NCBI GenBank assembly: GCA_036023115.1
Contig: JAYKKT010000087.1
Coordinates: 10,781,001 to 10,845,000, forward strand
Direction of reading: 5' to 3'
Length of the DNA: 64,000 bases
From: Brasenia schreberi
Lineage: Eukaryota > Streptophyta > Magnoliopsida > Nymphaeales > Cabombaceae
Shown: in pieces, positions 35,661 to 47,316 of the stretch
How positions within the stretch are numbered: the stretch's first letter is position 1
How the letters are laid out: each line of letters opens with the position of its first letter
Notes under the pieces: model-generated
What the model was told of the DNA's origin: nothing
What the model saw: the letters and a program-made list of their open reading frames with translations, nothing else
Databases searched by the model: none
Program-made: the position numbers and the translations under genes

Positions 35661-35676
35661 ATATATATATATATAT
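35628..35676. repeat. (CT)n-(TA)n microsatellite
   Basis: About 30 bases of CT run into TA. The surrounding 35.22-36.87 kb shows no supported gene; 36.22-36.36 kb is a reversed copy of the GTGTCGT dispersed repeat. Confidence 0.85.
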
Positions 35677-36872
35677 TTGAAATTTTTTATTGTTCGATCA
35701 ACTTGATGAACAAAAATGTTTTGAATTTAAAAAGCAAAAAAGTACTATTTTACTTTTTGTACTTTACATTTAATACATATATATATATTAAATAATTTTT
35801 AAATTCAAATTCTAATATTGATCATGTTAATTAAACAATGAAGATCTTTAAGTAGATTTAACAATGAACGTATGTGTGCATTAACTATGTTGTCATATAT
35901 ATATGCTGATTTTGATAGGATGGTTGCATAATGTGTGTAGATCTTATTGGGCATGATACAATTCGCGTGTCAGTAAAGGGCACTCACAGTCCACGATGTT
36001 TTGTTTGGATGGTGCCATATCGCAATAATGTTTCATGTATATATTTGTATCGTGATGAACTATGCTCATAGAAAACAACGAGATACGTTGCTTGGCTTTT
36101 TATGTTAGGAACGTTGATTTTAATCGTATGAGTTTGGTTTAGAATAGCCAATAGGCTAGACTTAATTAGTCATGGTTGGTCACCCAAACATGATTTGATT
36201 TAAACTCGAAAACAATTTTGAACAAGAAGTTCCACCCAAAATGACATGAAGAAAGAGTTTGTCGTTTTCGTGATGACCTGTTTTGACACAAACACGAAAA
36301 TATGCTGGCACGAACATGACCCTAAACACATAATCACCGCCGGTAGCCACGGTTGATGCCGAATTTTTCATGGTGCATGGACGACAATGTCAAATTTGGA
36401 ATATTTTTCTTTTCTTTTTCTCTGTAAGGGAGGGAAAAAGGGGTTTTGGCGTTGGGTGGTAGGGGTAATCATTGGGTCCAGATCCGAGGAATTGTTGGAC
36501 GGGAGAGGAAATTGGCGGACCCGATGATCCCGCCATGAAAGCCGTCCGTGGGTTGCTCTTTTTCTTTGGGTAAGTGGGTCGTGGACCCACCAGTCAGAGA
36601 GACCCGGTCTCCGTGATCACGGTGAGTCCATTATAAGTAACCATCATTGGCGTCCGAGTCACTCTCTGGTCACGCCACCCAAACCGACGCCTACAAGTTT
36701 ACTTAACCAGGCATGATTCTTGACCCGAGAGAGTGAGAGAGGGTGATTTGTTTAGTGGGTAGGCACGTCTTAGTTTGACCCACAAAGAGAAACTAAGTAG
36801 CTACGCTAACACAAACTTAGCCCACCTTGTCTTGGTTGCTATCACTGAAACACATCACATAGAAGTAAAAAT

Positions 36873-37275
36873 TAAATTTATAACAATAACTAAGTTTTTT
36901 CGTATACTAGATGGGATTTGCTACATGGATTTTTGTTTTCATAAGATTTGATCACGTGCTACTGCTAGGATAATGATTAATTCAACATAAGCTAGATATT
37001 TTTTTATTATTTCATTTCAATACTTTTGTATTTTTTCTCTTTTTCTTGGACATGTTCAACGTTTAGTTTCTCGTACCTCCTTTAAAAACTCCTTTTGGTA
37101 ATTTTTTCACATGTTCAAATAATCTAAATATTTTTCTCTCATTTTATCATTTTATTGGTAACACTCTCAATTTAACTTTGATAACCTCATTACGAACACG
37201 ATCTTTCCTTATGTGCTCATCACACATTCATCGTACCATCCATGCAAATGATTAGATTCTCAATACTCAATATCA
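36873..37275 (-). mobile_element. Degraded RTE-type LINE 3' fragment
   Basis: The plus strand begins AACAATAACTAAGTTTTTTC, the complement of the family tail. Reading the minus strand from about 37270 gives scraps of the C-terminal ORF (DEHIRKDRVRNEVIKVK, later DKMREK), matching the copy at 57.9-58.3 kb. Many stops and indels show that it is old. Confidence 0.7.
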
Positions 37276-37373
37276 TATAATATGGTAGGTCTAATTCCTA
37301 CTATATAATATTTACCTTTATAATAGGAATTTGATAGATACATTACTCATTAGGTGTTCTCTCTATCGAGAAG

Positions 37374-37411
37374 ATATATATATGTGTGTGAGTGTGTGTG
37401 TGTGTGTGTGC
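37374..37411. repeat. (TA)n-(TG)n microsatellite
   Basis: A short TA run is followed by about 15 TG units with one interruption. Confidence 0.85.
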
Positions 37412-37779
37412 AACATAATTTTATAATTCAATTGTAGAAACACATGACAATTTCAATATTCCTCCACACCAAGCAGTGCCACAATGGCCTAGGCGCGGGT
37501 CGTGCCCAAAGGAAATAAGCAACCACTTTTAGGCCTCAAATTTTTAGGTCACTATTAAGTGTGGGCTTCCGAATTTTTCAGCCGTAGTTAATAAGACTCA
37601 ACCTGTGTCGACCCACTCCTGGAATGGCCCCTCCAATTTTGTTCTTCTCTTCCCAAGTATGAGCAAGGATTTGGTCCACATTGTCTCAATTGCACCAAGA
37701 CACCATGCAGGTGGATGACACATATTATGCGCACCTGGGTCCGAGTTGGTCGGGGCGGGCGGGTCTAGTCGGGAATATA

Positions 37780-38190
37780 AGACACGACAGAAAAACCTGC
37801 ATTTACAGATCCCACTGAGTCCATGTTCGTGTCCAACTAAAATAACATGAACAAAAGGAACCATGCTAAGGTTGACCTGTTTTTGAAACGAACATGAAAT
37901 CACATGAACACGACCTTAACACAAAAATGCAAGCAGCATAACATTGAACATGAAATCCCAACATGAACTTGACCCGAAAAGTATCTGTTATCGACATAGA
38001 TGTGTTTGCAATAGTTCCCGGCACTGGAGCCTATCCGTGTCAAAAGTCTCCATCCAAAGCAACTTGAAGAGATCAGGTCATTTTTGGGTTCATCTAATCA
38101 GATAGCACACCCCACTTGGGCCTGATTTTGACACGAACATGAAATGACACGATATGAACACCAAATTACCACCCCTAGTGGTTTCTTCGG
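37780..38190 (-). repeat. Two reversed copies of the GTGTCGT-type dispersed repeat
   Basis: AACACGACC, CATGAACACGACC and GACACGAACATGAAATGACA phrases recur at 37.80-37.96 and 38.09-38.18 kb. They are reverse complements of text at 19.7 and 33.6 kb. The type of element is unknown. Confidence 0.45.
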
Positions 38191-38289
38191 GGTAAAGTAC
38201 CTGGTCTTGATAATACTTGGTGTTGGAAACATGGATGAACTCGGGAAATCTTTTAGGGTGGGGTGAATAGCCCACGATGATGTCGAGAT

Positions 38290-38405
38290 ACTTAACGGTA
38301 GGCTAAAAAACTTTTCATGATGGGGCAAACTATGTAGTAAGTGCAAGATTTAAACTGGCTAACTACGGCATTTGTGCAATCTGCTGACTGAGCTATATCA
38401 ACACA
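38290..38405 (-). repeat. Diverged tRNA-derived SINE-like element (reverse)
   Basis: Reversed box B-like AGATTTAAACTGGCTAACTA and reversed box A-like CTGACTGAGCTATATCAAC show the usual spacing. It is more diverged than the copies at 31.8 and 62.5 kb. Confidence 0.4.
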
Positions 38406-39450
38406 TGCTCGAGAGTCGGTTTGTCAAAGGTTTCCTCATCTTCTACAACATCATGCCATCCTTTGTCGATCTTCTCGAACTATCTCTTGCTAATTATAGA
38501 CTGGAGACTTAAGTGACTCCATACAAGACACCACAACTTATTATAGAGACTACGAGCCCCAATTCCTTTTAGGAGAATCATTTGCAAACGAACTCAAGTC
38601 GAAGATCAGTGAACTTTTTTAGCTAGATTGCACTTCTTATAGTTCGATTACAATTCGATTCCACAGTGGTAAGTACTCGAAACTACTCTTCAACACAGTA
38701 CAGATACCCGCAGCTAGGCTACAATGATTTTTTTAGCAGGGTTATAGAAGAATTCAGCACAATCTTCACTCGACTTTAGCAATTTTTTCAACAGTACTCG
38801 ATCGCCAGATTTCCTTATAAACTCAGTCGATCGTCAAGATTTCTACGGACATACTCGGTCAAATATGATCCAATTAGCTTGCTAGATCTCCTCACCAGCT
38901 TTCCTTAATTCTCCGCTGACCTGACTTGGAAAACAAAGATGATTGCAGAATTTGACTGCTCAATCGATCCACAAACTAAAATCCAATTCTGATAAGATTT
39001 TAGAATTCGTTGGTCGTTTCTGTCGAGATTTTTCTGTCATTTTTCAGATCTAAAGTAACTTACAGTCGATCTAATTCCTCTTCTACTAGATCAAGGTAGT
39101 CTCTGTCTAATCCCTAACTCTGAAGATCAATTCTCAGCCCTTACAACTTATTAGACAAAATTGTTTTCTGTCAACCGATCAATGACGATCAAGTTTGTCT
39201 TGCTTGATAATCTTGTCGATCATAAGGGGATAGTTGTAGATCTATCAATCGATGATAGATATGCATGATCTTAAGCAAGGATTGGCCTCACCTTGTTCAC
39301 ATCAACTCAATTACAGGAAATGAGTGCAGCAACGCTGCATACCTGATCAGTTTCAGGGAATTGTCACCTGAATTTTATAGTGATGGAGTAAATCTTCAAT
39401 TTTGGTAGACCAGTTACCTTGATCGATGCAAATCCTTCGCCGTATCAAGC

Positions 39451-39475
39451 CTTGGAAGCTCTGATACTACTTTGT
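39451..39475 (-). mobile_element. Possible LTR/primer-binding-site junction of an LTR retrotransposon
   Basis: The minus strand reads TAGTATCAGAGCTTCCAAG, close to the TGGTATCAGAGC primer-binding site (complement of initiator or elongator tRNA-Met) used by many plant Copia elements. It is preceded by ...ATGTAACA, compatible with an LTR ending in CA. The LTR would extend toward 40 kb. Neither a second LTR nor gag/pol coding is seen between 38.4 and 39.45 kb, so a non-autonomous or solo remnant is most likely. Confidence 0.35.
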
Positions 39476-41614
39476 TACATGCTCGCCTTTTACTTCAATT
39501 GGAAGGAGGTTTACGAATAGATAATGGCAAGTAGAAAACTTTCTATCTGAGTTGCACTCCACTGCTTTGAGAGATCGGGTGCATAGACCCTTCTAGCACC
39601 ACTCTAGTACTTCAACTCGGCTAGCTTCACCTCTCAAACACACGCATGAAAGTTTCTTGCTCACACACACTCCGGTTTGAAAGAGCAAAGGAGGAATTAG
39701 TCAAGAAAGAAAGAAAGGAATGCAAGACTCTTATTGATCAACAAAGGAAATCATACAACTCAAGGACTCGGGTAGACAAATACTCAGCCTAACTAGCACT
39801 CTATCGATCTTTGAGATCAATAGTAAAGATTTGAATTACTTTGTATTTAATGTACATCATGCATTAAATGCAAAGTAAAAAATATAAAGTACCTTTAATT
39901 CAAATCTTTTCTATTGATATTAAAGATCATATTGTGGAGATGTTTATGCAAAATTATGCACCAAAAGAAATTATGCATTTACCACTTTTCCTATATATAT
40001 GTCAGGAATTACCAGACTTATTTGGGTTGAGGTTGCACTACATGAGGTCAACATTGTGATGCTTATATATCAGATTGTGTGTCGAACCCCACCCAAAATA
40101 AGGAAATTAACAAAGGTATATAGCTCACGGTTGAACTAGTGGGCCAATTAAATCCATGGGTATCTTGCGCCACCCTAAAGAATTCTTCGATCTTCCATTG
40201 GGTACATAAACTACCAATTCTCTCGTTTGAGCCCATGATCAAGCAACATAAATAGCTAATGAGGGCACATCATTTCGTTTGCCATGTATTAGGCAAGAAC
40301 AAAATATACGTTTATGTGTTTTATAGGTGAAGTGTGAGGTTCTACGTTAGCTTCATATGTAGTTATCAAATGAGGTACTATATGTCAGTTCTATATGTTT
40401 ACGTAAAGAATAAGATCGATTAGTTTCTCGGGTTGGATCCACAGGCTCAGACTAATGTTACCAAACTATATGGATCGGATATGGTGAATGAAAGTTTATA
40501 ATACCATATGCCCAAACTCAAACTCTCGTTAAGATTTGTAGATTTTTCAACATTAAAAAGTAATAATTTGTATTTTAGGTACTTTTTTTATAGAATCTGG
40601 GCATGATTTTTCTATGGTGGATATTGTAGAACCCAAACCCATGTCTGGTACTAGTGGGGCAAAGCAAGTAGGGCATGGATAACAAATATGACACTTCATT
40701 GGATCCAAAACTGTATGTAATTAAGGATAACTTTGCAATTGGATCTTATTCAAGATCCATATCTAGTGCTACGAGAAAATTAGGTACTTATCATCCTTTG
40801 GTTAAATTAGTCTAGATGTATGGATCTGTTAAAATAAATTAGTGTCTATTATGTTTTAGTTAAACAATCTATTAGTTAGGTAACACAACTTTATTCCAAA
40901 TATTTATTTCAATAAGTTCCTCATGGTGAGTGTAAAAGTAAATACTATCAAAGGGGAGGATTAAAGTGGATATGTTGAAATTTCTACTTTTTCCTTTTTG
41001 TTTCCTTTCACTGTTTTTCTTTTCTCTTTAACTTTACAGTTATCAAAGAGAATTTGATGCCTAAACTTATAAGTTGTTATTTGGGAGCACCTATGTATAT
41101 GGTTCCAGACTGGGTCCAACCCATTGAACCTGCGCTCGTGTATGTGTGTGTGGAGAGAGAGAGAGAGAGCTTGTTGACCATAAAAAAACTAGCATATAGA
41201 GGAAACAATAAATGGGTTTGAGAACTTCACATGCTATGGGTAGGTCCATTTTGAATGTGGTCACTCACAATCAATGGCCCAAAACTACATGTTGCCCTAC
41301 CTTGAATAAGAATCATATTCAGTCTATTTAAAAAGAAAAGACTATCAATATATGGCAACCCTTGTGGAAGCATGGAATGAATGTTGTCTGTATAAAGCAT
41401 AAAAGTTGCTGCTCTCTTTGCATAAAGAGATGCATAACACATTATCACAACAATGGATGATGGATTTCCTTCAATCCTTATAATTGAAAGAAAGAATGAG
41501 TGCACCCACATGCTCATCTTCATTCTAACTATCAAAGTTCCTTTTCCCTGTTTTACTCATACCAGTAGCGCGAGACCCCGAGCCTATGACCCTAACAAGA
41601 TCCATGAAATGTTC
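39476..41614. other. AT-rich spacer, possibly part LTR remnant
   Basis: No coding exon is recognisable. The first several hundred bases may be LTR sequence. A short (GA)n run lies at 41153-41169. The rest is featureless to reading. Confidence 0.3.
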
Positions 41615-41690
41615 TCCAAAACATTAGCTCAACGGCAGGGCGCTCTAGCACTGTTGCTGCTGGTGGGGAGTTCGACCTCCAGATGAGCAA
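41615..41690 (+). repeat. tRNA-derived SINE-like element, second subfamily
   Basis: The box A TTAGCTCAACGGCAGGGCGC and box B GGGGAGTTCGACCTCC are close to canonical. It matches the reversed element at 32.02-32.12 kb, including the GCTCTAGCACTGTTGCTGCT spacer. No closing acceptor stem is seen, so it is not a tRNA gene. Confidence 0.65.
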
Positions 41691-43670
41691 GACTGGACTA
41701 GAGACCAAGGCTAACCGGAAGAATCATGGTGAGGCATTTGTTGCAAATCATTATATTCATGGTTATGCAAACGTGGTTGGATTCACAATATGCTGCCAAT
41801 TTAAGTGACAAACGTGCTGGGACTCATTCATGGTGGATGAGTGAACTACTTATAACCCCCTCATAATGTGAACGATGACAGAAAAGTTAAGAAGGAGATG
41901 GTGCAAGCTCTCCCCGAACATCGATTGCATGACCAAGGTTCGACTCTCAGTTTTCACGGGATTGCTCAGACCTCTCAAACAGCGAGTTCTCGAGTTATAA
42001 CTAGGAAAAAATGTACACAATCGTGATAAACAAGCGAATTTGAGTCCTCTCTTGTCTTTTGGAATTTGAGCTTCAATGGCTGAAGTTTGCAACCACAGAG
42101 GCAGATCTAGAAAACCTTTTAATAGCCCACGCTTCGACAGTAGGTTGCGTATTATAGCCTGGCTGCACTTGTGTATGATTCCAGCCGAGTTGATACTGAA
42201 GGGGTCAAGGCTCCATTCTGTTTGATTCAAGCCAAGTTGGTACACGAATTGGCCATGTGAGAGTTGGGCTGAGTCTGGATTTGGATCAGCCAAGTCAAAG
42301 CTACACGAATGAGCTCGGACTCTTTCTTATTGTACATTCTATGTTTTCCAGTTCTAGTGACTCATTATCAAAATCCTCAGTTTTTTTAGCATATAGTATC
42401 TTCTTCATTGATCAAGATTTGATTCCTTTGGTACAATAGTAGAAAATCCACTTATACATTTGATATTTTGATAAGTTTGAAATAATATTAAAAATTTAAT
42501 TATGCCCTAACCTGGCTGGGTAACAAAGCTAACCCAATGACCCGTGACCGGGTGGCGCATTGCTTCTATGCCCTCATCTGCACGTGATCACACACAAGTA
42601 ATGAGATGAGTCCAAACATCATGAAGATGAACCATTCATTTACTGAAACGAATTAACTTGCTGGGATCGAACTGACTTGAGTTTTCTGTTTGCCTGTAAC
42701 ATGTTAGGGTTAGAGTTGGTAATAAAAGAGACCGGTTGATTATCTGGGTTAGATACAAATGCTGAGTGGAATTTCTACTTTCATTTTTCATACCTTTTTT
42801 ACAGAGATCGATCAAAGATGATCTGAAAGAATGGAAGCTCTAAGATGGAAAGAAAATGAGATCAAGCTCATGGAGTTTACCAGATACGATGCCTTTTTTG
42901 AAGTGTTTGCCATTGTTTCCGTGAGAAGAATAAGCAACTTATAAAGTCTTATCCAACGTATGTTGGTTTAATGCCTCAGAACATAAGCAAATCCAAAGAT
43001 GGCAGTGAATAGAGTTCTGAAACAATATTGGCGAGAAGCTGGCTGATCATTATTCAGATTCAGATACTGCAAGTGAATTTTAATGCCAACTGTAGATCGA
43101 AGCTGATTGTGCCTTTCCTTCGGCTCTTTCCGTCCATGAATTCCATCAATCCGATAGTTCTTTTCTAGAGATATTTAACAAAATAGAGAACCCATGAGTC
43201 CATGAATTGAGGAATTAAGTATTTTGAAAGCAGAACGAAGGTCTCAACATGGAAATCATGGAGCATGACCTCCTTTTAAGATATAATAGCGATTGAGAAT
43301 TCGTGTAGCTGGCCGCTTGATCAGCGTGAAAGAAGACTTCGGATCCTGACGAAGACGAAAGATGAGGTTTCGATTTCGATATTGGTTGGTCATTTGAGAT
43401 GAACGGCTGGGATCAATAGTCAATGATGTCGGCCATTTCGGCGCCGTTCATTTTCGAGATGAACGGCATCTAAGGCCCTCAAAGGACAAGTTTTTGTTGG
43501 TCCTGATGCTCCATCTGGTCGGCATAGACACCTTCGTCCACGCACAGGCGTAACAGTGAATACTGCCTCGAAACAAAACGAAGCATAACTCTGACCTCAA
43601 CTGCGTAGCTGCACTGCACTACGAGCCGCCATGTGGATAAGAAAAATCCCTTCCCCTCTCACATTCCAAA
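41691..43670. other. Spacer upstream of the LEA gene
   Basis: No supported gene. The minus-strand open frame around 41850-42293 has no recognised motif and looks like chance. The last several hundred bases are upstream regulatory sequence of the LEA gene. Confidence 0.3.
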
Positions 43671-43743
43671 CACGTCTGCATAAAAAAGACACGTAGAAGA
43701 ACACGCGTTACGTCCACACCACCTTTCTCTTTCTATAAAAGAT
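43671..43743 (+). promoter_or_regulatory. LEA promoter: ACGT-core motifs and TATA box
   Basis: ACGT cores lie at about 43671 (ACACGTCTGC), 43689 (ACACGTAG) and 43709 (GTTACGTCC). All resemble abscisic-acid or stress response elements bound by bZIP factors. TCTATAAAAGAT at 43732-43743 is a good TATA box about 125 bases before the ATG. A CT microsatellite (43793-43820) sits in the leader. Confidence 0.6.
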
Positions 43744-43784
43744 CCTGCCCTCCAACCGCGCTTTACGCTTTCTCTTTGGAAGGG

Positions 43785-43823
<39 letters not shown>

Positions 43824-43867
43824 TCCGTTTGTGTGGGGACCCTAAGAAGCACTAACGAGCAGAAAGA

Positions 43868-44662
43868 ATGGCAGATCAAGCTCAGTTTAGGGCTGGTGAA
43901 ACCAAAGCTCATGCCCAGGTATCTATTCAATCGATCGAGAGAGTAATGTTATTAGTAAACAGTACAATGTAGAAGGGTCAGTATTCGTAGTCATCATGTT
44001 GTTTTTAGTAAATTTTCTGTGAGAGAGAGAGTTTTGGCATTATATTCTGCAGGTTGTCTTTGAAAGTTCAATTGCGCAAGTTTGATGTTATCAATGGTAA
44101 TTACCGTGACTCGATTAGAATGTGGTAATGGTTGGGTTGGGGGGTGTTACTGCAGGAGAAAACGGGGCAAGCTATTGACAGGGGAAGTGACGCAGCCCAG
44201 GCTGCCAAGGACAAGACCGGCAGCGGCGTTCAGACCGTCAAGGACACAGCTGGTGCCACTAAGGAGAAGGTGTACCACGCCTCTGGTGCGGCCAAGGACA
44301 AAACGTCCAGCGCGACTGAGTCCGCTAAGGAGAAGACGTCCGGCGCTGCTCAGTCGGCCAAAGACACTGCTTCCGAGGGCAAAGATCGAACTGGAGGCTT
44401 CCTGCAGCAGGTGTGCAATACACTTACATATGATTATGATCTTCATTCTTTCTTCTCCGATGTGATCATTGTGTGTGTATAAATGCGTGCGTGTGTGCGT
44501 AAGAGAGAGATACGAGATATGGTTAACATGGGCTTTGTCTTGATTTTTGAACCGCAGACAGGGGAGCAGGTGAAGAGTATGACTCAGGGAGCTGCTGATG
44601 CTGTGAAGAGCTCGCTTGGCTTGGGAGGAGCTGACCGTAACGATGACAACAAGCAACATTAG
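43868..44662 (+). CDS. Late embryogenesis abundant protein with 11-mer repeats (LEA_4/group 3 type)
   Basis: A hydrophilic protein, disordered when hydrated, that protects membranes and proteins during desiccation, cold or seed maturation. Three exons (43868-43918, 44156-44410 and 44558-44662) give 136 aa. It starts MADQAQFRAGETKAHAQEKT and carries repeated alanine/lysine/threonine 11-mers (AAKDKTSSATE, SAKEKTSGAAQ, SAKDTASEGKD). It ends GLGGADRNDDNKQH. Cysteine and tryptophan are absent, as is usual for the family. The ACGT-core promoter fits induction by abscisic acid or drought. The whole coding part is GC-rich compared with its surroundings. Reading through intron 2 would give a truncated form ending soon after 44410. 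Confidence 0.92.
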
Positions 44663-46114
44663 ACTCTGCATTGTGAAGTTTTCTCTTGTGTCGAGTTTCT
44701 AGTGCTGTCAGTTCAGTGCCTTCGGTGTTTTTCCTCTTTCCATGTTGGTCTCAATCTTGTTGAAAGAGTTGTTTGTTCTGGCCTTGCTTGTAGAAATACA
44801 ATAAATCAGTTTTAGTTTGATTACTAAAACCAATCGGAGAAGTTCTCTGATTATGTTCGACTTCGTATGCATGTGAACATGATCCGGGTTGTAGGTTATT
44901 TATGTGTTGATCTAAATAGATCGTATCAAGCTCTGGTTCAGTTTCGGGTATTGCAATCCAAGTCCAAGTCTGATACTGCAAGATCCAAGTAAATCGGATT
45001 CATCGATGGTATGACATCCATACCTTGTTGAAACTTCAAACAGATACTAAAGCCATATGTGAGCTTCTCCTCATGCAGCGAGTCATTGATGTGGAGAGAG
45101 AGAGAGGATCTTATGAAACAAAAACCAGCTTGACTGGTAATTTGTAGAAGCTAATTGTGACGTTACTTGTAATTCATATGGAGACTAATTATGATCTCAT
45201 GAAGAAAAAGCTCTTAAATTAGCTGTATTTCATGGTTCGTGCGACATATCTTACAGAACCCCAATTCGAGCTCAAATCGGTTAAACTTTAAGTTTGGGAA
45301 GATGCCCAAGAAAAGAATATAAGGGTTATGAATAACGGAGATACAAGATACCAACAATTAAAGATTCTTTTAGGGCCCTTCTGCTCCATGGAACTTTAGT
45401 GCTGGAACTGCTATTTCTGGTTCCAATTTCATTTGTAATGCAAATGCTGAACCCACAAGATACCAACAATTTATGGTTTTACGGAACCCATATTTCCACG
45501 AAACTTGAAAATCAAGTGATACCCAAATGGCTGTGATTCTTTCTCCTGACTTTCATCGAACTTGCACCTCATTTAGATTCGGCCTCCCCATTGTACAAAA
45601 AGAAGGGTAAAATTCATTGTCGTTTCATGTCATGGTATAATGTCCTCGTTTGTAACGATAAGTTAGATAAAATTCTTTAAAAGAATTCTGAGTTTGCATC
45701 TCTATGAAGCTTTATATATAAGTTCAAACGTATGCTAGTGTTTTACATGGCTAAATTAAATTGGCAGCATGCCAAACCTATGCTCCATAACGCAAGTTGA
45801 GAGTCGTGCCACACGAGCTAACTTTCTGAGTGCAAAATAATTACGTTTTGTAAGACTTCAAAATCAGTGAAACAGTTAAAAAGACGAGAACTATCTTGCT
45901 GCCCTCTCTACCATAGCACTCTGCAACCGCTTCTACTATCGCTAGGCTTTGGGGTGAGCTCGTTCATTTTTATTCGCAATCCAAATGCGCCATATACATG
46001 CATAGAAATGGATAATTGGTTCGTGTAGCTAAGTATGTATGATTCTTTGCTCATGTATTCTGGTTAACTGTATGAAAAGAATATTTAAGTTTTTACTTAT
46101 TTGTTGGAGAAAAA
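44663..46114. other. LEA 3' UTR and spacer
   Basis: AATACAATAAATCAG at about 44796 is a plausible polyadenylation signal for the LEA gene. Beyond this the sequence is AT-rich without supported genes. Confidence 0.4.
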
Positions 46115-46860
46115 GAAAGTTTTAAATACTGTTGGAGATATTAAAATGGAGAGGAGCATCGTGGGAAGTTAATCATCACGACAGAAGTTGGGAAGTTAAT
46201 CATCAGATGTTGAGATACAGAGGTTGGGAAGTTAATCATCAGATGTTGAGATACAGAGGTTGGGAAGTTAATCATCAGATGTTGAGATATCACGAAGATG
46301 TTGAGAAGATGTTGAGATGTTGAGATAGATGAGTGGTTATATAAGAAAATATCGTATGTATGGCACTAATGTTGAGATAGATGAGTGGTTATATAAGAAA
46401 AGATCATATATATAATGTATGTATGGCACTAATGAGATAGATGATATATATAATGTATGTATGGCACTAATGTTGAGATAGATGAGTGGTTATATAAGAA
46501 AAGACCATATATATAATGTATGTATGGCACTAATGAGATAGATGAGTGGTTATATAAGAAAAGACCATATATATAATATATGTATGGTACTAATAAAGGA
46601 TAAAATGAGAGCACTAATGAGATAGATGAGTGGTTATATAAGAAAAGACCATATATATAATGTATGTATGGCACTAATAAAGGATAAAATGAGAGATTTT
46701 GAAAGTATTAAAAGTAGAAGACGACTACAAAAATGTTAGAAAGAAACAATAACTTAAACATGGCACGTGATATGGGTACGTGGAAACAAAGAATCCAAAC
46801 AAAGAATCCATAAAGAAGCCGACCCGTCTTAGTTGTTGTTGTTGGAGAAAAGCCGATTGG
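46115..46860 (+). repeat. Tandem array grown out of an RTE-type LINE fragment
   Basis: The segment starts with the same AAAGAAAGTTTTAAATAC text as the LINE copy at 57.74 kb and ends with that family's 3' tail (GTGGAAACAAAGAATCC, GACCCGTCTTAGTTGTTGTTG). In between, two pieces of the LINE ORF are amplified: a 36-bp unit (GTTGGGAAGTTAATCATCAG...) three times at 46187-46294, and a unit containing GATAGATGAGTGGTTATATA followed by AGACCATATATATAATGTAT about five times at 46323-46670. Confidence 0.85.
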
Positions 46861-47316
46861 TTTATTCCATCCGACCAAAATTCTGTTATTTAAGGTGCTG
46901 AACCTGCTACAAAGGTCTTTCCAGAAGAAAGGAGGGACCATTGTAATCTGAAAACCCAAAATAATGATAAAAGCTTTACTGCCAATATAACCAGGCATCA
47001 ACTCGTGCAGTTGTGCCGCCTGAGTTCATTGATGTATTGGGCACATGCCCACAAACAATTAACATGCATATTCATATGATCTAGAATTTCAGTGACCTAC
47101 TTAAAAGGGAAATTCCAAAAACGTCAATAAAATTGGATGACAATCGAGAGATTACTTCATAAGAAAAGCAATGTCATGCTTCTCATAACTTAAAGACGTG
47201 ATTCCTGTAGAAACATACTGCATGTCGCCTTTGCATATTGAAGCAGAAAAATCTTCATGACGGCAGTTCCATGTGGTTAAACTTCAAACTTTCTTAAATA
47301 ACTGTATGACATTGAT

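Noticed and set aside
44147..44671. 174-codon minus-strand open frame
   Set aside because: Antisense shadow of LEA exon 2; it also crosses the LEA introns without splice logic.
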